Below, one piece after another: positions 11,064 to 23,157 of a DNA stretch of 41,879 nt (position 1 is its first letter; each line of letters begins with the position of its first letter). Source of the DNA: Isohypsibius dastychi (lineage: Eukaryota; Tardigrada; Eutardigrada; Parachela; Isohypsibiidae); assembly GCA_034696485.1 (NCBI GenBank), contig JAQIWT010000062.1:1-41879 (forward strand), in the 5' to 3' direction. Under the pieces are notes generated by a model. It searched no databases. It was not told the DNA's origin and worked only from the letters and a program-made list of their open reading frames with translations. Position numbers and translations under genes: made by a program.

Positions 11064-11154
11064 CTTCGTTTTTCCCAGTTTGGGTTTTTCCTATCCGATT
11101 TCCTCATGTGTTCACCTTTCCTACTGTTCCTTATATTTGTTTGTTTTCGGTGTA

Positions 11155-11160
11155 AATAAA
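11155..11160 (+). terminator. Poly(A) signal AATAAA of the eIF4E-like gene
   Basis: A perfect AATAAA lies 92 bases after the stop codon of the eIF4E-like gene, in the expected position for 3' end formation. It also falls about 245 bases short of the converging stop codon of the hydrophilin-like gene. Confidence 0.6.
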
Positions 11161-11404
11161 AAGAAATGTGTTCACTGCATTGCCACGCATCCGAACGAAC
11201 TAGCGCTTATGCCTTCCCAAATACCGAACCTTAAGACAAACGTTTTAGCAGGTCTCGTTTTAATTCCATCTTTGTACAACTCGAAATAGGCTGGAAGAAA
11301 ATGCCAGAAAAAAAGGCAGTTTACTAAATCTGCACGAACATAAGAGATTCTCGACTACAAATCCAAGACCCGGAAAAAACTAGGCACAAAAACATGGCTC
11401 CGAT

Positions 11405-12194
11405 TTAGGCTGCATTCTCAGTCTTGTCAACTCCGGCCTGCTCATCGCTGATGAACCCGCCATGCTCTCCTCGCGGGCGAAGTTTAGCCATTTCCCTGAA
11501 AAAAACCAGACATTAAATCAGTGAAATAAAATAAGAAACGACACCTCCTGAACACGTTTAACAAAATATTTCAGTAAGACAAATGGTGGAATTGCACTTA
11601 CGCAGCGGCTTCTCCGAACTTGTGCTTCGCTTCTTCATACGCCTGCAAGTCCTCGACACCTTTGGAGTGATCTCCGTGAGCTTGCTGACCGGATCCTTGA
11701 TCCTGACCCTGTCCTTGCTGGCCGCTCTGCTTGTGCGAGTTGGATCCTCCTCGGCCACTTCCACTCTTGTTTCCATCAGACTCCTCGGACTGGCCACGAT
11801 TTCCTTGGCCGCTGGTGTTGCTTTCCGAATTTCCTGACTGGCCACCGCTGCGTTCCGATGATTTCTGACGACCACCACTGCGCTCAGACGACTTCTGACG
11901 ACCACCGCTGCGCTCAGATGACTTCTGACGACCTCCACGGGATCCCTCATCACCCCCTTGCTGTCCTTCAGCTTCATCCTTGGGAATGAACTGGCCATGT
12001 TCATTGCGAGGATGCTCCTTGGGATCGAAGTTATGGCGTCCATCCTCTTCACCTTGATCTTCCTGTCCACGACCTCCTTGGGACTTGCTGGAATGGGAGC
12101 TGCCCTTTCCTCCTGATCCTCCGCTGGATTGCTGGTTGCCAGACTGATTTCCAGATTCCTGATTCCCAGAGGACTGATTGCTTCGTGAAGACAT
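11405..12194 (-). CDS. Disordered, hydrophilic (hydrophilin-like) protein with RxEHGxFI motifs
   Basis: Two exons (12194-11602 and 11495-11405) join in frame to 227 residues. The protein is almost entirely Gly, Ser, Gln, Arg, Asp, Glu and Lys, with no hydrophobic core, signal peptide or membrane segment, so it should be intrinsically disordered. Three tandem copies of the ten-residue unit GGRQKSSERS lie at about 87-118. An octapeptide, RNEHGQFI at 63-70 and RGEHGGFI at 206-213, occurs twice, the second copy encoded by the last exon. Just before it, DLQAYEEAKHKFGEAAAEMAK (about 182-202) could form a short amphipathic helix. The overall style recalls hydrophilins, LEA-like and general stress proteins that accumulate in desiccation, and the EHGxF motif resembles the RDEHGRF motif of some bacterial stress proteins. 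I do not recognise a named family. A TATA box lies about 120 bases upstream of the ATG, suggesting an inducible or strongly expressed gene. Confidence 0.85.
11849..11939 (-). repeat. Three tandem 30-bp repeats inside the hydrophilin-like gene
   Basis: Three near-identical 30-base units (core GACTTCTGACGACCACC on the plus strand) lie in tandem and encode the decapeptide repeats of the hydrophilin-like protein. They differ by a few mostly silent substitutions, such as gatgatttc, gacgacttc and gatgacttc. This suggests in-frame expansion with the peptide kept constant. Confidence 0.85.
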
Positions 12195-12310
12195 TGTAAA
12201 GCAGATGGGATAAAACGCAAGTAAGAAAGTTTCAGGCAACTGTAAGAAGTTCGAAAGATCTCGAAAAGATTTAGCAAGCTGACTGATGCTCACTGAAATG
12301 CGCATGGTCC

Positions 12311-12318
12311 TTTATATA
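12311..12318 (-). promoter_or_regulatory. Candidate TATA box of the hydrophilin-like gene
   Basis: The plus strand reads TTTATATA, which is TATATAAA on the coding strand, about 120 bases upstream of the ATG at 12194. The neighbouring genes show no equally clear TATA element, so this supports a focused and perhaps stress-regulated promoter. The transcription start would be about 25-30 bases downstream, leaving a leader of about 90 bases. Confidence 0.55.
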
Positions 12319-13505
12319 CCATAGGGAATGGAAAATTCCGTGTGGCTGCCCTGTCCAAATGGAGTGAACAAAGGCGAACCGTGAACAACGAGTGAACAGA
12401 CGTGAACCCGACGACTAATACAGGGATGTGTGATAGTCCGCTTTCCTGGCAGAATCCTCGCAAGCATATCTTCTGTCATGGTCTCGGGATGGCGCGTGGA
12501 ACTGGACTAGATTTTTCTCCACAAGGATGAAATATTTGTGATACAAGAAGAATGCAAGAAAAAACGCAAAGGAAACTCGGTTCTGGTTAACCAGGCGTTC
12601 GCACATCAGTTCCCCGTTCAGTGTCAGTCCAGCTCACCGGCCGGCATGTTGTGGGATTTTCCAGCTGGCGGCATCCTTTTTGGGAAATCGTCCGATGGAA
12701 TTTCGTTCTGTCTTGAAGTAAACAGTAAACAGTAAACAGGAATGCGCGAAGACGTCGCATGTTCTTCGCTGTTATGGTTTGGTAATCATACAATTTGCAT
12801 TGTTTATGTTCCATATTCACAAACTCATCAATATACTGTAGTTGGAAACTAGGAGACCACAGACACCATATATCTTCCCTCTTGCCAAATTGCACGCAAA
12901 GATGAAAATGGCAGAGAAATATGTGAACTGAAGCGAAGGGCAGAAATCTGTGGAATTACCGGAATCTGAATTCAAAATCATTTGACTCATAATGTTTTCA
13001 TTTTTCAACAATTTTTTCGGCTCATAAATTTAGTCTCCACATTTTCTCAACCGATTGCTCGGATATTCTTGGTTACTTTGCCTCGTGGTCAGTCGGTGAA
13101 ATTGATGACCTTTAGGAATTTTGGATTTTCGTGGAAGATGTCAACTTAATGGCTCAGCCTGCGAGGTTCACCGCGATGATCGCCGTAACATATCAAATTG
13201 GACTAATAAATCAATCCGCAGCCTTCTGACAGTGAGACAAATCGCTGGTACACGCGAACTTTGCTTTATAATACATGTACACTGGAATTATCGCTTTAAT
13301 AACTATGAAAACCGATTGAACTAATGAGCGGTATGTACAAGGTCATCATAAACTGGGAAGAGCACTTGTAAACAACAGAAACCCAGCGTCGGAAACTCCC
13401 GAGGTCCTGGCGTAAAGAATACAATCTGGAAGCTAAAAAAGGGTTGATGGACACAGCCCATTTCGATCAAAAATATCAACCAGAACAAGGTTTTAGTCAG
13501 GTGGT
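12319..13505. other. Intergenic region between ATG2 3' end and hydrophilin promoter
   Basis: About 1.2 kb separates two minus-strand genes. I find no supported coding exon. The stretch 12600-12720 is GC-richer and contains GCCGGCCG followed by GTGAGC on the minus strand (near 12633-12646), which could be a donor for an upstream leader exon. A short tandem GTAAACA repeat lies at about 12717-12738. The remainder is AT-rich and featureless to me. Confidence 0.35.
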
Positions 13506-16500
13506 CTACTTCTGTTTCGCGGCCACAGATTTCACATCGTCTTCGGTTCTCCACTTCTCCATCTCGTCCTGCCGGAAATCCGGTTGAAGTTGGTTCCTCA
13601 AACCACCAAGTACATTTGAAGTGGCCTGACTAGCAAGAATGAGTGGCTTGACTAGAACCGGGCCAACTTGACGAAGCGTAGCACCAACTGCACCGGTCAT
13701 TCCTTTGTGTTCATGCTCTTCGCTAACAGCGTCCACAATTTCTCTCGCCGTATCAGAGATACCCTAAAAATCAAATTCTGCAAACAAGTGATAGAAAAAT
13801 GAAATCGACCATACCTCGCTTAGTACTTGATAACCTCGCACTATCCCTTCACGAATATCACCGGGTTGTGAGCGCGGGAAAGACGCCACAGATCGTCTTC
13901 TTTTTTTCCGACGGAAGCTTGGACCAGGAGATATGACATCATAAGCTGATTCAGCAGCAACCTATATTTCCAACATGAAAATTACTTCAGGTTGGTCCAC
14001 AGTTTGGCCTTGGCGCGAGTGGCCTACCTGAACCGTTTGGACGATTCTGTTAGTAAGCTCAATTGTAGCGATCAACGTAGATGTGGTAAAAGCACTGGCA
14101 CCACGTTGAACACCGCGAACAATTCGCCCATCCTTCCGATATTGCTCCACCGGAAGCCAAAACAAATCACGAACTCCCTGAACTATAACCACAGTGATAA
14201 AATGTCAATAAATCACCAGAGTGATCAGAATGACTCACCCAACTGAACCAGACAATGCATCGGACCAACTCCTCCCAAAAGATTCGCAAGCTGAGTTTTC
14301 CTAACATCGGCAATCCACTCACTGAGTAACTGCATGATGAGGCGATCAAAACCACGAATTCTGAAACACACAGATAGTCTGAGTAGACAAAAGTAATTGA
14401 TCCACGTCCAAGTTTTCTGTTTACCCTTGACGATTGTGAACGCGGCTTAGTCGCAACATGGAGCAATTTAGTTGAGCCAATCCGACCAGCAGTCCACCCA
14501 AAGCACCCTTCAAGACAACAATTCTGTCACCAGACCGGTGAATGGTACTTATGAGCCTGCAATACTTACAACCCGATCCATATCCACATATTTGCCATAA
14601 TAATCAAGCCGGATGGGAACTTCCGGTGAAAATATGACCGACTTGAAAAAAACTGGAGTGTCCTTTTCCATACCGGAAATAGTCGATTCAGTCTGATCTG
14701 AAGAAAGTGGATCAGCACCTCCCAAGGCTGGATGGTCATCAAACTGGATCAAAGGGCTTTGTGGGACGGGACCTTCCTCATCCAGTGATTCCAATCGCCG
14801 TGTTCTAACCGGTAACTGATCAGCTGACGACGATGGGGTCACTTTTTCTGGTGAAGCTTTTTGTCCTCCTGAAAACATAAACAAACGTACAATTACAGTC
14901 GAAGCGGTTGACAAGTCAGAAAATACCTTGATCATGTTTCGGAGGTTTAGAATCAGAGGCTTCTGAGAAGAAATCGCTCAAGAAAAACAAAGATTCCTGG
15001 TCAACATTCAACCGAAGCGGCTGCAGTGATATTTTCAAACTGCATTCCTGCATTGGCAGACTGGGATCTGGTCGCTCGTGCAAGGCTCTTACAGAGAACT
15101 GAACAAAAAATCAAATTTCAGAATTGTCAATGCAGCATATTTAGGTAAAGTCGAGCAGATTACCATGTGCTTGTGACTCTGCTTTGGAAGGCTAGCAGAG
15201 ACGTATTGATAAAGAAATTTGTTAATTTCCGAACTGGCCATCCTGTCGCGGATTTCAAAATCTTGAATGAATAGCACTTGACGAGCAGCCTGTGTGGACT
15301 TCCCATCGAACGGATAGACGTCGTGTTGAAATTTCACCTGAAACGAGTATCTCAAGTCAATCAACTTAAAAATACACCTCTCAAACCAGAACTGACTTTG
15401 TTTAAATGGATTTCCATCAACACTGCATGGTCCCTGCCCGCACCGCCCTGCAGCAGCCAAGGCGGAAATCGAGTTCCATGTTCCGATTTTTCGGGCTTGA
15501 CACTTGAGCTCCTTGCTTCACCCAGCTTGGCTAAAAAGAACAACATGTTGGAAAAATCGAAAAAGTTCAAGTTTCTTCAAACTGAAACACGTTTGTTAAA
15601 ATAATCAACCAATCCAAAGGGCGGACTAGTTTTTTAGGGTGTGCATTTATTACCTGGAGCGCTCTGCAGTCTGTTGTGTGATCCAAGTTTTCTCGGTGTG
15701 TGACCTTTGCTATCAAAGTCATGTCCACCATAAAGGCACCAAATGAGCGACATTTCCCTTAAGGCCATTCGAATAACTGGTATTGGATAACCATCCGGTG
15801 CTTTGAGCTGGTCCGTAATCCTCGATGGAAGACTAAAGTGATTTTCGATGATCCGAATCGGTTCTGTTGTAAGGAACTTGATGCTGGGCTCACCACTTTT
15901 TAGCTGGAACACAAATTCTCAAAATCAAACTTTTTCCTTAAAAACGTTCTCAGCTCACCGGAATCCCAACACCAAGATCTTCCTCGATAACACAGAAACC
16001 GTCATAATCAATCTCCTCTTCGTCAGAAACATCATCCTGCCTAATGACTGAAGACGTAATCGTGGCAACCATTGGCATATGCGGCCGAATGTTAACCGGA
16101 AGTTTGGTCAGCGAAGTACCACTTTTTGGCAAAGAGTCTTTTCGCGGAGGGCTTTCTTTCATTGCATCCATCATCTCGTCATTCATATGTTCCTCTTGCG
16201 ACTTAATGATCGGATCAACAATTAGAGTTTCCTTGAAGTCGGACTTGAAAGAAAGGTCATCAGCCCCAAAATTCAAACAAGTAATGAAAAGCATTATTCA
16301 CTTTGGGTAACTCCATTTCAGGGTTCAAATCACCATCATTGGCCAGGTAAACAATCAGCTCTGACAGAGCATGGCAGGAATCGGAACATGTACGCAGGTA
16401 GCAGCAGTTATTCGATGCACGAAAATCGAACCGAGGAAATCTCTGAAATTTTTTCACACTGACTCGAACTATCAACGGAGAGGAGTTGAGCATCTTACTG

Positions 16501-19500
16501 GATTTGAACCATCGGTCAATTTCATCTGAAACTCGACGAACGGGATATCCACAACACAAACGTAATCTGTTAAAACAAGCTTGGTTATTTAAAAGAAGGA
16601 CTTGGTGGGGCCAGACTCAACTCACCGTTCTTGAGAACCATAGGATGCTTTCGTTTCGTTAGATGAACGCGCAAATCTTGTGTGATAACGCGCATCAAAG
16701 ACTGCGGACTGTCTGCGACAATCGTGCTGGAGACGTTCATTTTTTCTACCGTAACTGCCGAACTGACAGGCAGCCGTTTTGGTCTAAAAACACAAGATGT
16801 TGGAGGAGAAAAAAATAAAATTTACCTTTCATACTGACTTGTACTCTAACAGAGACGAGGTCAGATTCAGATGGAATTCCGTTATAATCGTCGGGCAGTT
16901 ATACCCCAAAACCGGAAAATCTTTCAGATTCACAAAATCGATCATCTGAAAATAAAACATGATGACCAAGAAGTTCAAAAGCAGATTTCACGTTTTAATA
17001 TACCTGAGTAAGCCAGAAGTGCTCCGGTAATGTGACTTTGTGATGGAGGTTTACGGCATTAAACTCAATTACCACCTTGATGTCCTGAAACACTAACAGG
17101 CATAAATAATTTGTAAACTGGTATGCTGATTTTACCTGTACCTTGACATTTCGGAATGTATCGACGTTGATTTCGATGGCCATATTCAACATGGGCACAT
17201 CTTCCATTTTCCCATCATAAACTGTATTGTCCGGGACTTTCATTTCCTCTTCCAGCGGTAAAGCAACCGTCAACAAATTAGGCGGACGCTTCAGAGTATC
17301 AAAGAGCTGCTGCGACTTCGGAACAGCAGGCTCAACATAATCTGTAGAATGATCTAGCCAATGCAAACTTTGTCAGCCAAAATCACGAACCGAACGAACT
17401 TACCACCAAAACTAAATGAGAAACGGTTGATGCTGATCGTGGAGTACTTGATTTCTGGCTGGCCACGGTATCCCGATACACTAAATATGCTCAAATTCTC
17501 GAGCTCAATCCAGGCTTCATAAGCGACAGAAGGCTTATCCGGAAGCAAATTCTGAAACATCAATGTTTTTCATACTATTCAATTTCTGCGGCTAAAATGA
17601 GTCACTTCGATTTTGGCTCCAACTCCCGCTTTTCCGATATTGCAGATCACACAAACATCACTCGGAATTTTGGAGCGATAGCTGAGCAGCCCCATTGCTT
17701 TCAAACGAGAGGACCGATCTTTATCTGGAACTTCACGTGAATAATATTCAGTATCGCTTGCTTCCGACGCAGAATCTACCCAAGAACAGAAGTTCAGACA
17801 GTTTCGCCTCGGCAGGATCACCGTCACTTACCATCATCAACTGCTGAACTTCGACACATTTCAAATGTATTCAGATCTTCCGATGGGCGTCGATATTCCT
17901 TGCCGATTAAATGAGCAGCAGACAACGGGCCCATTTCGGCTTCAGTTCTCGACCCAGAAGGCTCCCACAAGAGCATGTCAGTATTTATCCTGAAACGACG
18001 AGTTACATCGGCAAATTATCTTTTCTAAACTACCGACCAATGCGGTGAATTACCTGTTGTACAAAATCTCCAGCATTTCTTTATCCGCAATGAACGCATT
18101 GAGACTTGGGATATTAAGTTCGATGACGAGCTTGCATTTGGAAACCACATTCTCCTTGAATTTCATCGACTCCGTTAACGGGCTTGGAACAACGCAGTGC
18201 TATAACAATCAAGAGAATCCTTTATCGTTAGCAAAGAAATACCCCTACAAACTCACGACTTCTTCATGATCAACAATGTTTTTCTGTGTAGTGAAGAGCG
18301 AAGGGTCCTTCTCCGTCGAGTCAATCAACGCGTCCAATGAGCCACCTTTTTCCGATTCTTTAGCCTTGGGGCCCAACATGATTTCTGTAGTCGCGATTTT
18401 TGGAGGAAAAACTCGCATGTATATCGACATTCTAAACAAATTATAACGATGATAAGGATCATAAATAATAACAAATCATAATCATCAACGAATCTTGTCC
18501 AAAAAAGCATACTTCGGACGATCGGCGAATTCTTCCCGGCGACCTTCTTCGAATGAATTATCTACATCCATAACAGCACGAAGAAATGGGAGAGGCTTCT
18601 CGTCATCGGGAGACATCTGTATTGCAGCTGTGTCGGTGAGAAAATAAAGAGAAAGCGTTAGATCCGGACAAAAAGAATTAAAACTTCATTACCTGTTAAA
18701 CCCCGACATTCAAAATCGATCCGCCGTGAAGATTCACTGTCGAATTTTGTACTGATAACAAATCCAGTCAAGTCGATGATGAGAGTCTCTTTATGAAGTG
18801 ACCTCGTCGACCGAGGGTTACGATCAGCAAACGGCCGGAGGTCAAGAACCGGAAACCTATCAGCAACACATGACCAAAAATTTGGTTTTATCAAGCAGAA
18901 TAATTCAGGTACCGGATGTGCGCAGTCGCATTTGAGCAAAGCAGGGAACAGTCGAAGGTAACAAAATCCGCCGAACTCTTCGTGTTGTCAGCCCAAACAC
19001 TTCGCGGTTCTTCTCTGGATTGCTTCTTCGATGTGGCAAATATACCCATGATCAGATCTAATCGGTCGATTATTGTCATATCGATGTCCGTCTTGATCGG
19101 TTGGAGGGTGACCTTTAGGTTCTTTTTGACAACTGGCTGTCGGTTACGTGAAGTCATGTTTGCGGGAAGCTAAAAGATTCCATGCAAAATATTCAGGAGT
19201 AAGTTATAAGCGATCTAATCCTACAGTTTCCGCCATTTCAAATTGAACCAATAAGCAAGGAGAAAATGAATGGCGATCCTCTGAAGTCCGAGATGGAAAA
19301 GTTAGAAGCTGCAATTAAAAGTGGTTAAATCCTCTGATATAGCAATGTCCGAACTTTCTCAAACTCACCTCAGTACATAATGGAACCGTTTTCAACCGGT
19401 ATATACTATCCGGTTTCGAAGAATGTTCAGGCTGACTTGCATCGAAGAGATGTTCCCAGATTTCCATTCCTCCACTAGTCACTTTGACCGACACAAGGGA

Positions 19501-22062
19501 ATTATTCGGCGACTGTTTCTCTACAGCCTCGAAAATAACACTGGTGGCATTAAACCTAGATCAACAAGATTCCAGTAAAATAAAGTTTCACCTGGAACCA
19601 GAGCCAAAGGTACAAACCAGACGTGTCCTTGTGGAAGACTACGCGCAAACCCATCCCTCAGCTGTAATGTGTCCTGTAAATCCCAGGTATCGATTTCTGA
19701 CAACGTTTCAAAGTGAGTGCCGCTGAAACGCTGCAACCTTCACCAACAAATTGAAATCAGATGACACATAACTCAAATTCAGCGAAATTCCTACTCAGCA
19801 AATGGGAAAAGCGGAGAGTGGGCGGCCTGCACCGGATTGGCTTCAATCAACGTAAGGAAGAACGACTTGACCTTTAGCTTTGCTGTATTTAAAGTGGAAA
19901 GGCCAGGTGGGAAAGAGCGTGGAAAAGATGACGCGCCTGAAACGTTCGGTAAAAATGACGCCATTATTTGCTTCAGCTAAAAACGTTAAATCCGTTATAT
20001 TACCTTCGAACATGTTTTTATTTGTACTTGAGTCTAGGAAAACAGAATAGGTAAAACTCCGGCGATATCAACATTTCAAAAAACACTCACCTTCCAGTCC
20101 GACGGGACGCAGTCCAACAGGATAAAATTCATCATCTGAAGATTGAGATATTGGAGATGGTCCAATTTATGACAAATGTTTACGATGTACTGACCATCAG
20201 GTCCCCTTTCGGGAGTGTCCCAAGTGGCATGTTGGACATTATTACCGCCGCCGAAATGTTTTCCGCGCACGTCAAAATCGCGCTGCAGTTCGGTCTCGAT
20301 TTTAGAGTAGTCCGATGGGGTCATCTGTTTGTGCATTTCTTCGTTGCTTTTGTTTTCTGAAAACAAAATATTCAGAGCACCGCCTCAAACTCATAATTAC
20401 CACAATTCCACAACTCACGAATATTCTGAACTCGGCCTTCCCATATCTGAGCAAAGAGGTCCCTCAGCATTTCGAGCTGCTTGGGCCACAGCAGCACATG
20501 CAGAATACCGATGTGACCATCCAGCTCAAACTAATTAACACACAATCCATAAAAGTATTAACAGACGAACTTTGCTGAAGTAACCTTTGGTCCGGAGACT
20601 TCAGTATTCTGTTTAACTTTGAGCCGTATTTCAGTCGAACCATGGCAAACAGCTATCTGGACGAGATTTCCGCTGGGGATTCGTGGAAGAGGAACGGCAT
20701 GAACACCTTCATCAAGCGATTTCTCCACTTTTGCCTGAGAACTCGTTGATAAATCAACCGCGGAATAGAACAATTCCGAGGCCTGGATTCAAAATTCCTT
20801 CGGTTAGCAAACGCACACGATATGACAGTCAAGTTGTTTCTACTTCGTTTACGGATTTCACGGATGAACAGGAAGCATTGCTGTTCAACCTGTCAATTGT
20901 CCTACTCGACGATCCATATTCATCCGAAAATATTTCAATGCCTTCGACGCGAAAACGTTTGTTGGCGATGGGGAGAGGATTATAAGTGATCTGTTCGGTC
21001 CCGATACCGGCGTCTTCGGCAGCTTCATCAAAATAGCTAACTCTGCAGAAAGTAAGGTGAGAACAGAGGCATTTTCAATGAGATCCATGAAAAAATACTG
21101 CGGAACTAACTGCGAAGACTTCTAGACTTTTTTGAGATCTAGAACGTACCTTTTTATTCGCACTTCAAGGGCAACCGCTCGAGATTTTCGCTCGTCTTGA
21201 ACCTGCTCAAGTCGGATGGTGATATCAGAGAAGTCCACTTTAATCCTCGTCAAAACTGCAAATTAGTAAAAAATTCCGATCATATTCGAAATCACCGTGG
21301 TAAAATACGAGTACCGATGTCGATCGCTTGCGCGAATTTTTCCAAGCCCTCAAATCTTCTTTCCGATTCGTCAGACAGCGTTCGTTTATTGCGTTCTTCC
21401 TCTTTGAGCAATTCTTCAGCGAGCTGCATGCTTGATTTTGTCATGCTGCCCCACATGGAATCCAGCATCACAGCTAAGATCGGAAAAGTCCCATTCAGCC
21501 AAAAAATAACTGATGTAAGCATTTAAAATTTCTCACATTTTTCCGAAACTTGTTTGGGTTTGAGAGTGACTTCCAGTCCCTGAATTTCCACATGCGTACT
21601 GTCCGATAATAAAGCTGACCATGGAATTTCCACAGAAACACATCCAATAAAGCCATCGACGATTTCGAACGACAAATTGGCTGAATCGAACGTTTCATTG
21701 ATAAGCTACGAAGCAAAATATAAGCAGAATGACGAAGAAAATAAAATAGATATAACCAACATTAACATCAAGAAGGACATCCGTCACAACTCCTTTTCCG
21801 CTGTATAAATCCACAGTCAGCTGATCTAAGGAGAGCTTTTCCTGAAGAAACTGACCCAAATATCGCTGCAGCAAATATCTAAAAAAGAAATATTTACCAA
21901 TTCATGTAAAAATGAAAAAGGTAAAAGGAAAAAGGAAAAAAAGCAAACCTGCAAGCTCGCTTCTTGATAGCCTGGAAACAAAAAGGGCAAAAGTTTTGGA
22001 TCGGAAGCATTCATCATAATATCAATGCGACATACCTCAGACCAAGGGAAATACCACGGCAT
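13506..22062 (-). CDS. ATG2: Autophagy-related protein 2 (ATG2), complete multi-exon gene
   Basis: The first exons are 22062-22036, 21971-21949, 21878-21761 and one starting at 21705; many more follow, with short introns, to the TAG at 13506-13508. The N-terminus MPWYFPWSE then [18 protein letters not shown] is the chorein/ATG2 start. Other family blocks appear in order: [17 protein letters not shown] and [10 protein letters not shown] (21.3-21.5 kb), [11 protein letters not shown] (about 17.95 kb), [20 protein letters not shown] (about 16.35 kb), the LIR-like FCVI after an acidic stretch (15986-15997), IIENHFSLP (about 15.85 kb), [16 protein letters not shown] (15.2-15.3 kb), [20 protein letters not shown] (about 14.1-14.2 kb), and VVKPLILA-like [19 protein letters not shown] (13.6 kb). 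ATG2 is a rod-shaped lipid-transfer protein that moves phospholipids from the ER to the growing phagophore together with WIPI and ATG9. Nothing looks broken; I did not verify every exon. Confidence 0.95.
15986..15997 (-). other. LC3/GABARAP-interacting motif (FCVI) of ATG2
   Basis: Within an ATG2 exon the reading frame gives an acidic run, DEEEIDYDG, followed by FCVI and EED. Mammalian ATG2 proteins carry an F-C-I-L/I type LIR at the corresponding place, just before the segment that ends in ENHFSLP. Position 4 is Ile and the core Phe is retained, so the motif should be functional by family analogy. Confidence 0.7.
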
Positions 22063-22574
22063 TTTTACGTCTGTTTATGAGGAATAGCATCCAATATCAT
22101 GCGCTCTTGGGCAATGTTGTCGTTTTCCACTTCTACATGACCAGCAGTAGTTCAAATCGGCTTTCGTCGTCCACACTGCTCCAGAAAATAAATTTCGTGT
22201 ATCTTGTGGAATCAGAATAACCCTTGTTATGATTAGACGATGTTGTGCAATCAGGAAATACAACGCGAATTTTCAAAACAAATTTCGACCTCAGAACACA
22301 TGAAACATGTGTTCATGCATCGTTGTGCTCATATGACTGTTCTATTTCCACATGACATGAGGCGATTGCATATGACGGCGGAGAGGCTTCCCTCCCACCT
22401 ACTACAGACTTGCACAGTCAAATCAAACCCTTTGTTTTCGTTCTGGTTTTCGTTTGAGGAAACTTTCTCTTCGACATTGTTTGCATATCTGAGTTTTTCA
22501 GCTAATTTCGTAACCAACGCGTTTTCAACTACAGAATACTCAGCTGCCGAATTTCAGCTTTCTATACCTTCAAC
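22063..22574. promoter_or_regulatory. Divergent intergenic region, ATG2 / unknown gene
   Basis: About 510 bases lie between the ATG2 start codon (minus, 22062) and the first ATG of the unrecognised gene (plus, 22575). Both promoters must lie here unless there are remote leader exons. Short repeated CATATGAC and ACATGA words occur at 22298-22375 (ACACATGAAACATG, CATATGACTG, CATGACATGAGG, GCATATGACGG); their meaning is unknown. No TATA box is convincing. Confidence 0.4.
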
Positions 22575-23157
22575 ATGGAAGAACTCCGGACGGATGTGAA
22601 GGTGAGTCGCTGAAATCAAATGCTTTTCTCCGAAAACTGAATTTTGAGTGTTGTATGGAAAAGAGGGAATGTATCGCGCACTGATTGATTCATTTCAGTT
22701 TTTCTATAACTGCAGAAGTCGTCTGTGCGCTGTAAAATCATCGGACCAAAAAAGCAGCCAAATTACTTTCACCAAGAAATGGCGATTGCATGGGAGAAGG
22801 AAACAGTCTACTTACGCATTGGATATGACGTTTACGAAGGCCAAGAAGTGCGAAATGGATGTAAGCAGCCCTGCATTCATCTTCATGTCGGTATGCAGAA
22901 TTTGAACACCGCTGTGGACAACAATGGGAAATACTTATCAGATTTTGCTGTCACTGAAAAAGAATATGTTTTTTGGCCTGCCGGATCCATGAGATCTTCG
23001 GATCAACAAGGTAGAGTGAGGGGATGGATAAGTTTAAGGGCAACAACTGATTAATACTTAAGATCTTTCAGGTAATGATTCGGGGACATCCAGAGACACA
23101 CTGAATTTATCAAATTCGGCTCTAGAAGAATTTGCATTATGTATGGACATCTCCTAG
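22575..23157 (+). CDS. Unrecognised protein of about 135 residues
   Basis: Three exons join in frame: 22575-22601 (MEELRTDVK), 22716-23010 and 23072-23157. The middle acceptor used is CTGCAG at 22715; an alternative at 22698 gives a frame that looks less coding. The product has no signal peptide or membrane segment. The central part contains KIIGPKKQPNYFHQEMA, TVYLRIGYDVYEGQEV and PCIHLHVGMQNLN, with alternating hydrophobic residues that suggest beta-strands, and two Cys in GCKQPC. The tail is Ser/Asn-rich (GNDSGTSRDTLNLSNS). I do not recognise a family and assign no function. It is divergent from ATG2 and tandem with the MCFD2-like gene. Confidence that it is a real gene is moderate and rests on clean GTGAGT, GTAGAG and CAG splice sites and frame continuity. 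Confidence 0.6.

Noticed and set aside
11583-11837. Hydrophobic plus-strand open frame opposite the hydrophilin-like gene
   Set aside because: It is the antisense of a Gly/Ser/Gln repeat region, which naturally yields Leu/Ala-rich frames; no start or splice support.
12240-12340. Heat-shock elements in the hydrophilin promoter
   Set aside because: GAA and TTC words occur, but not in the inverted 5-bp spacing needed for an HSE.
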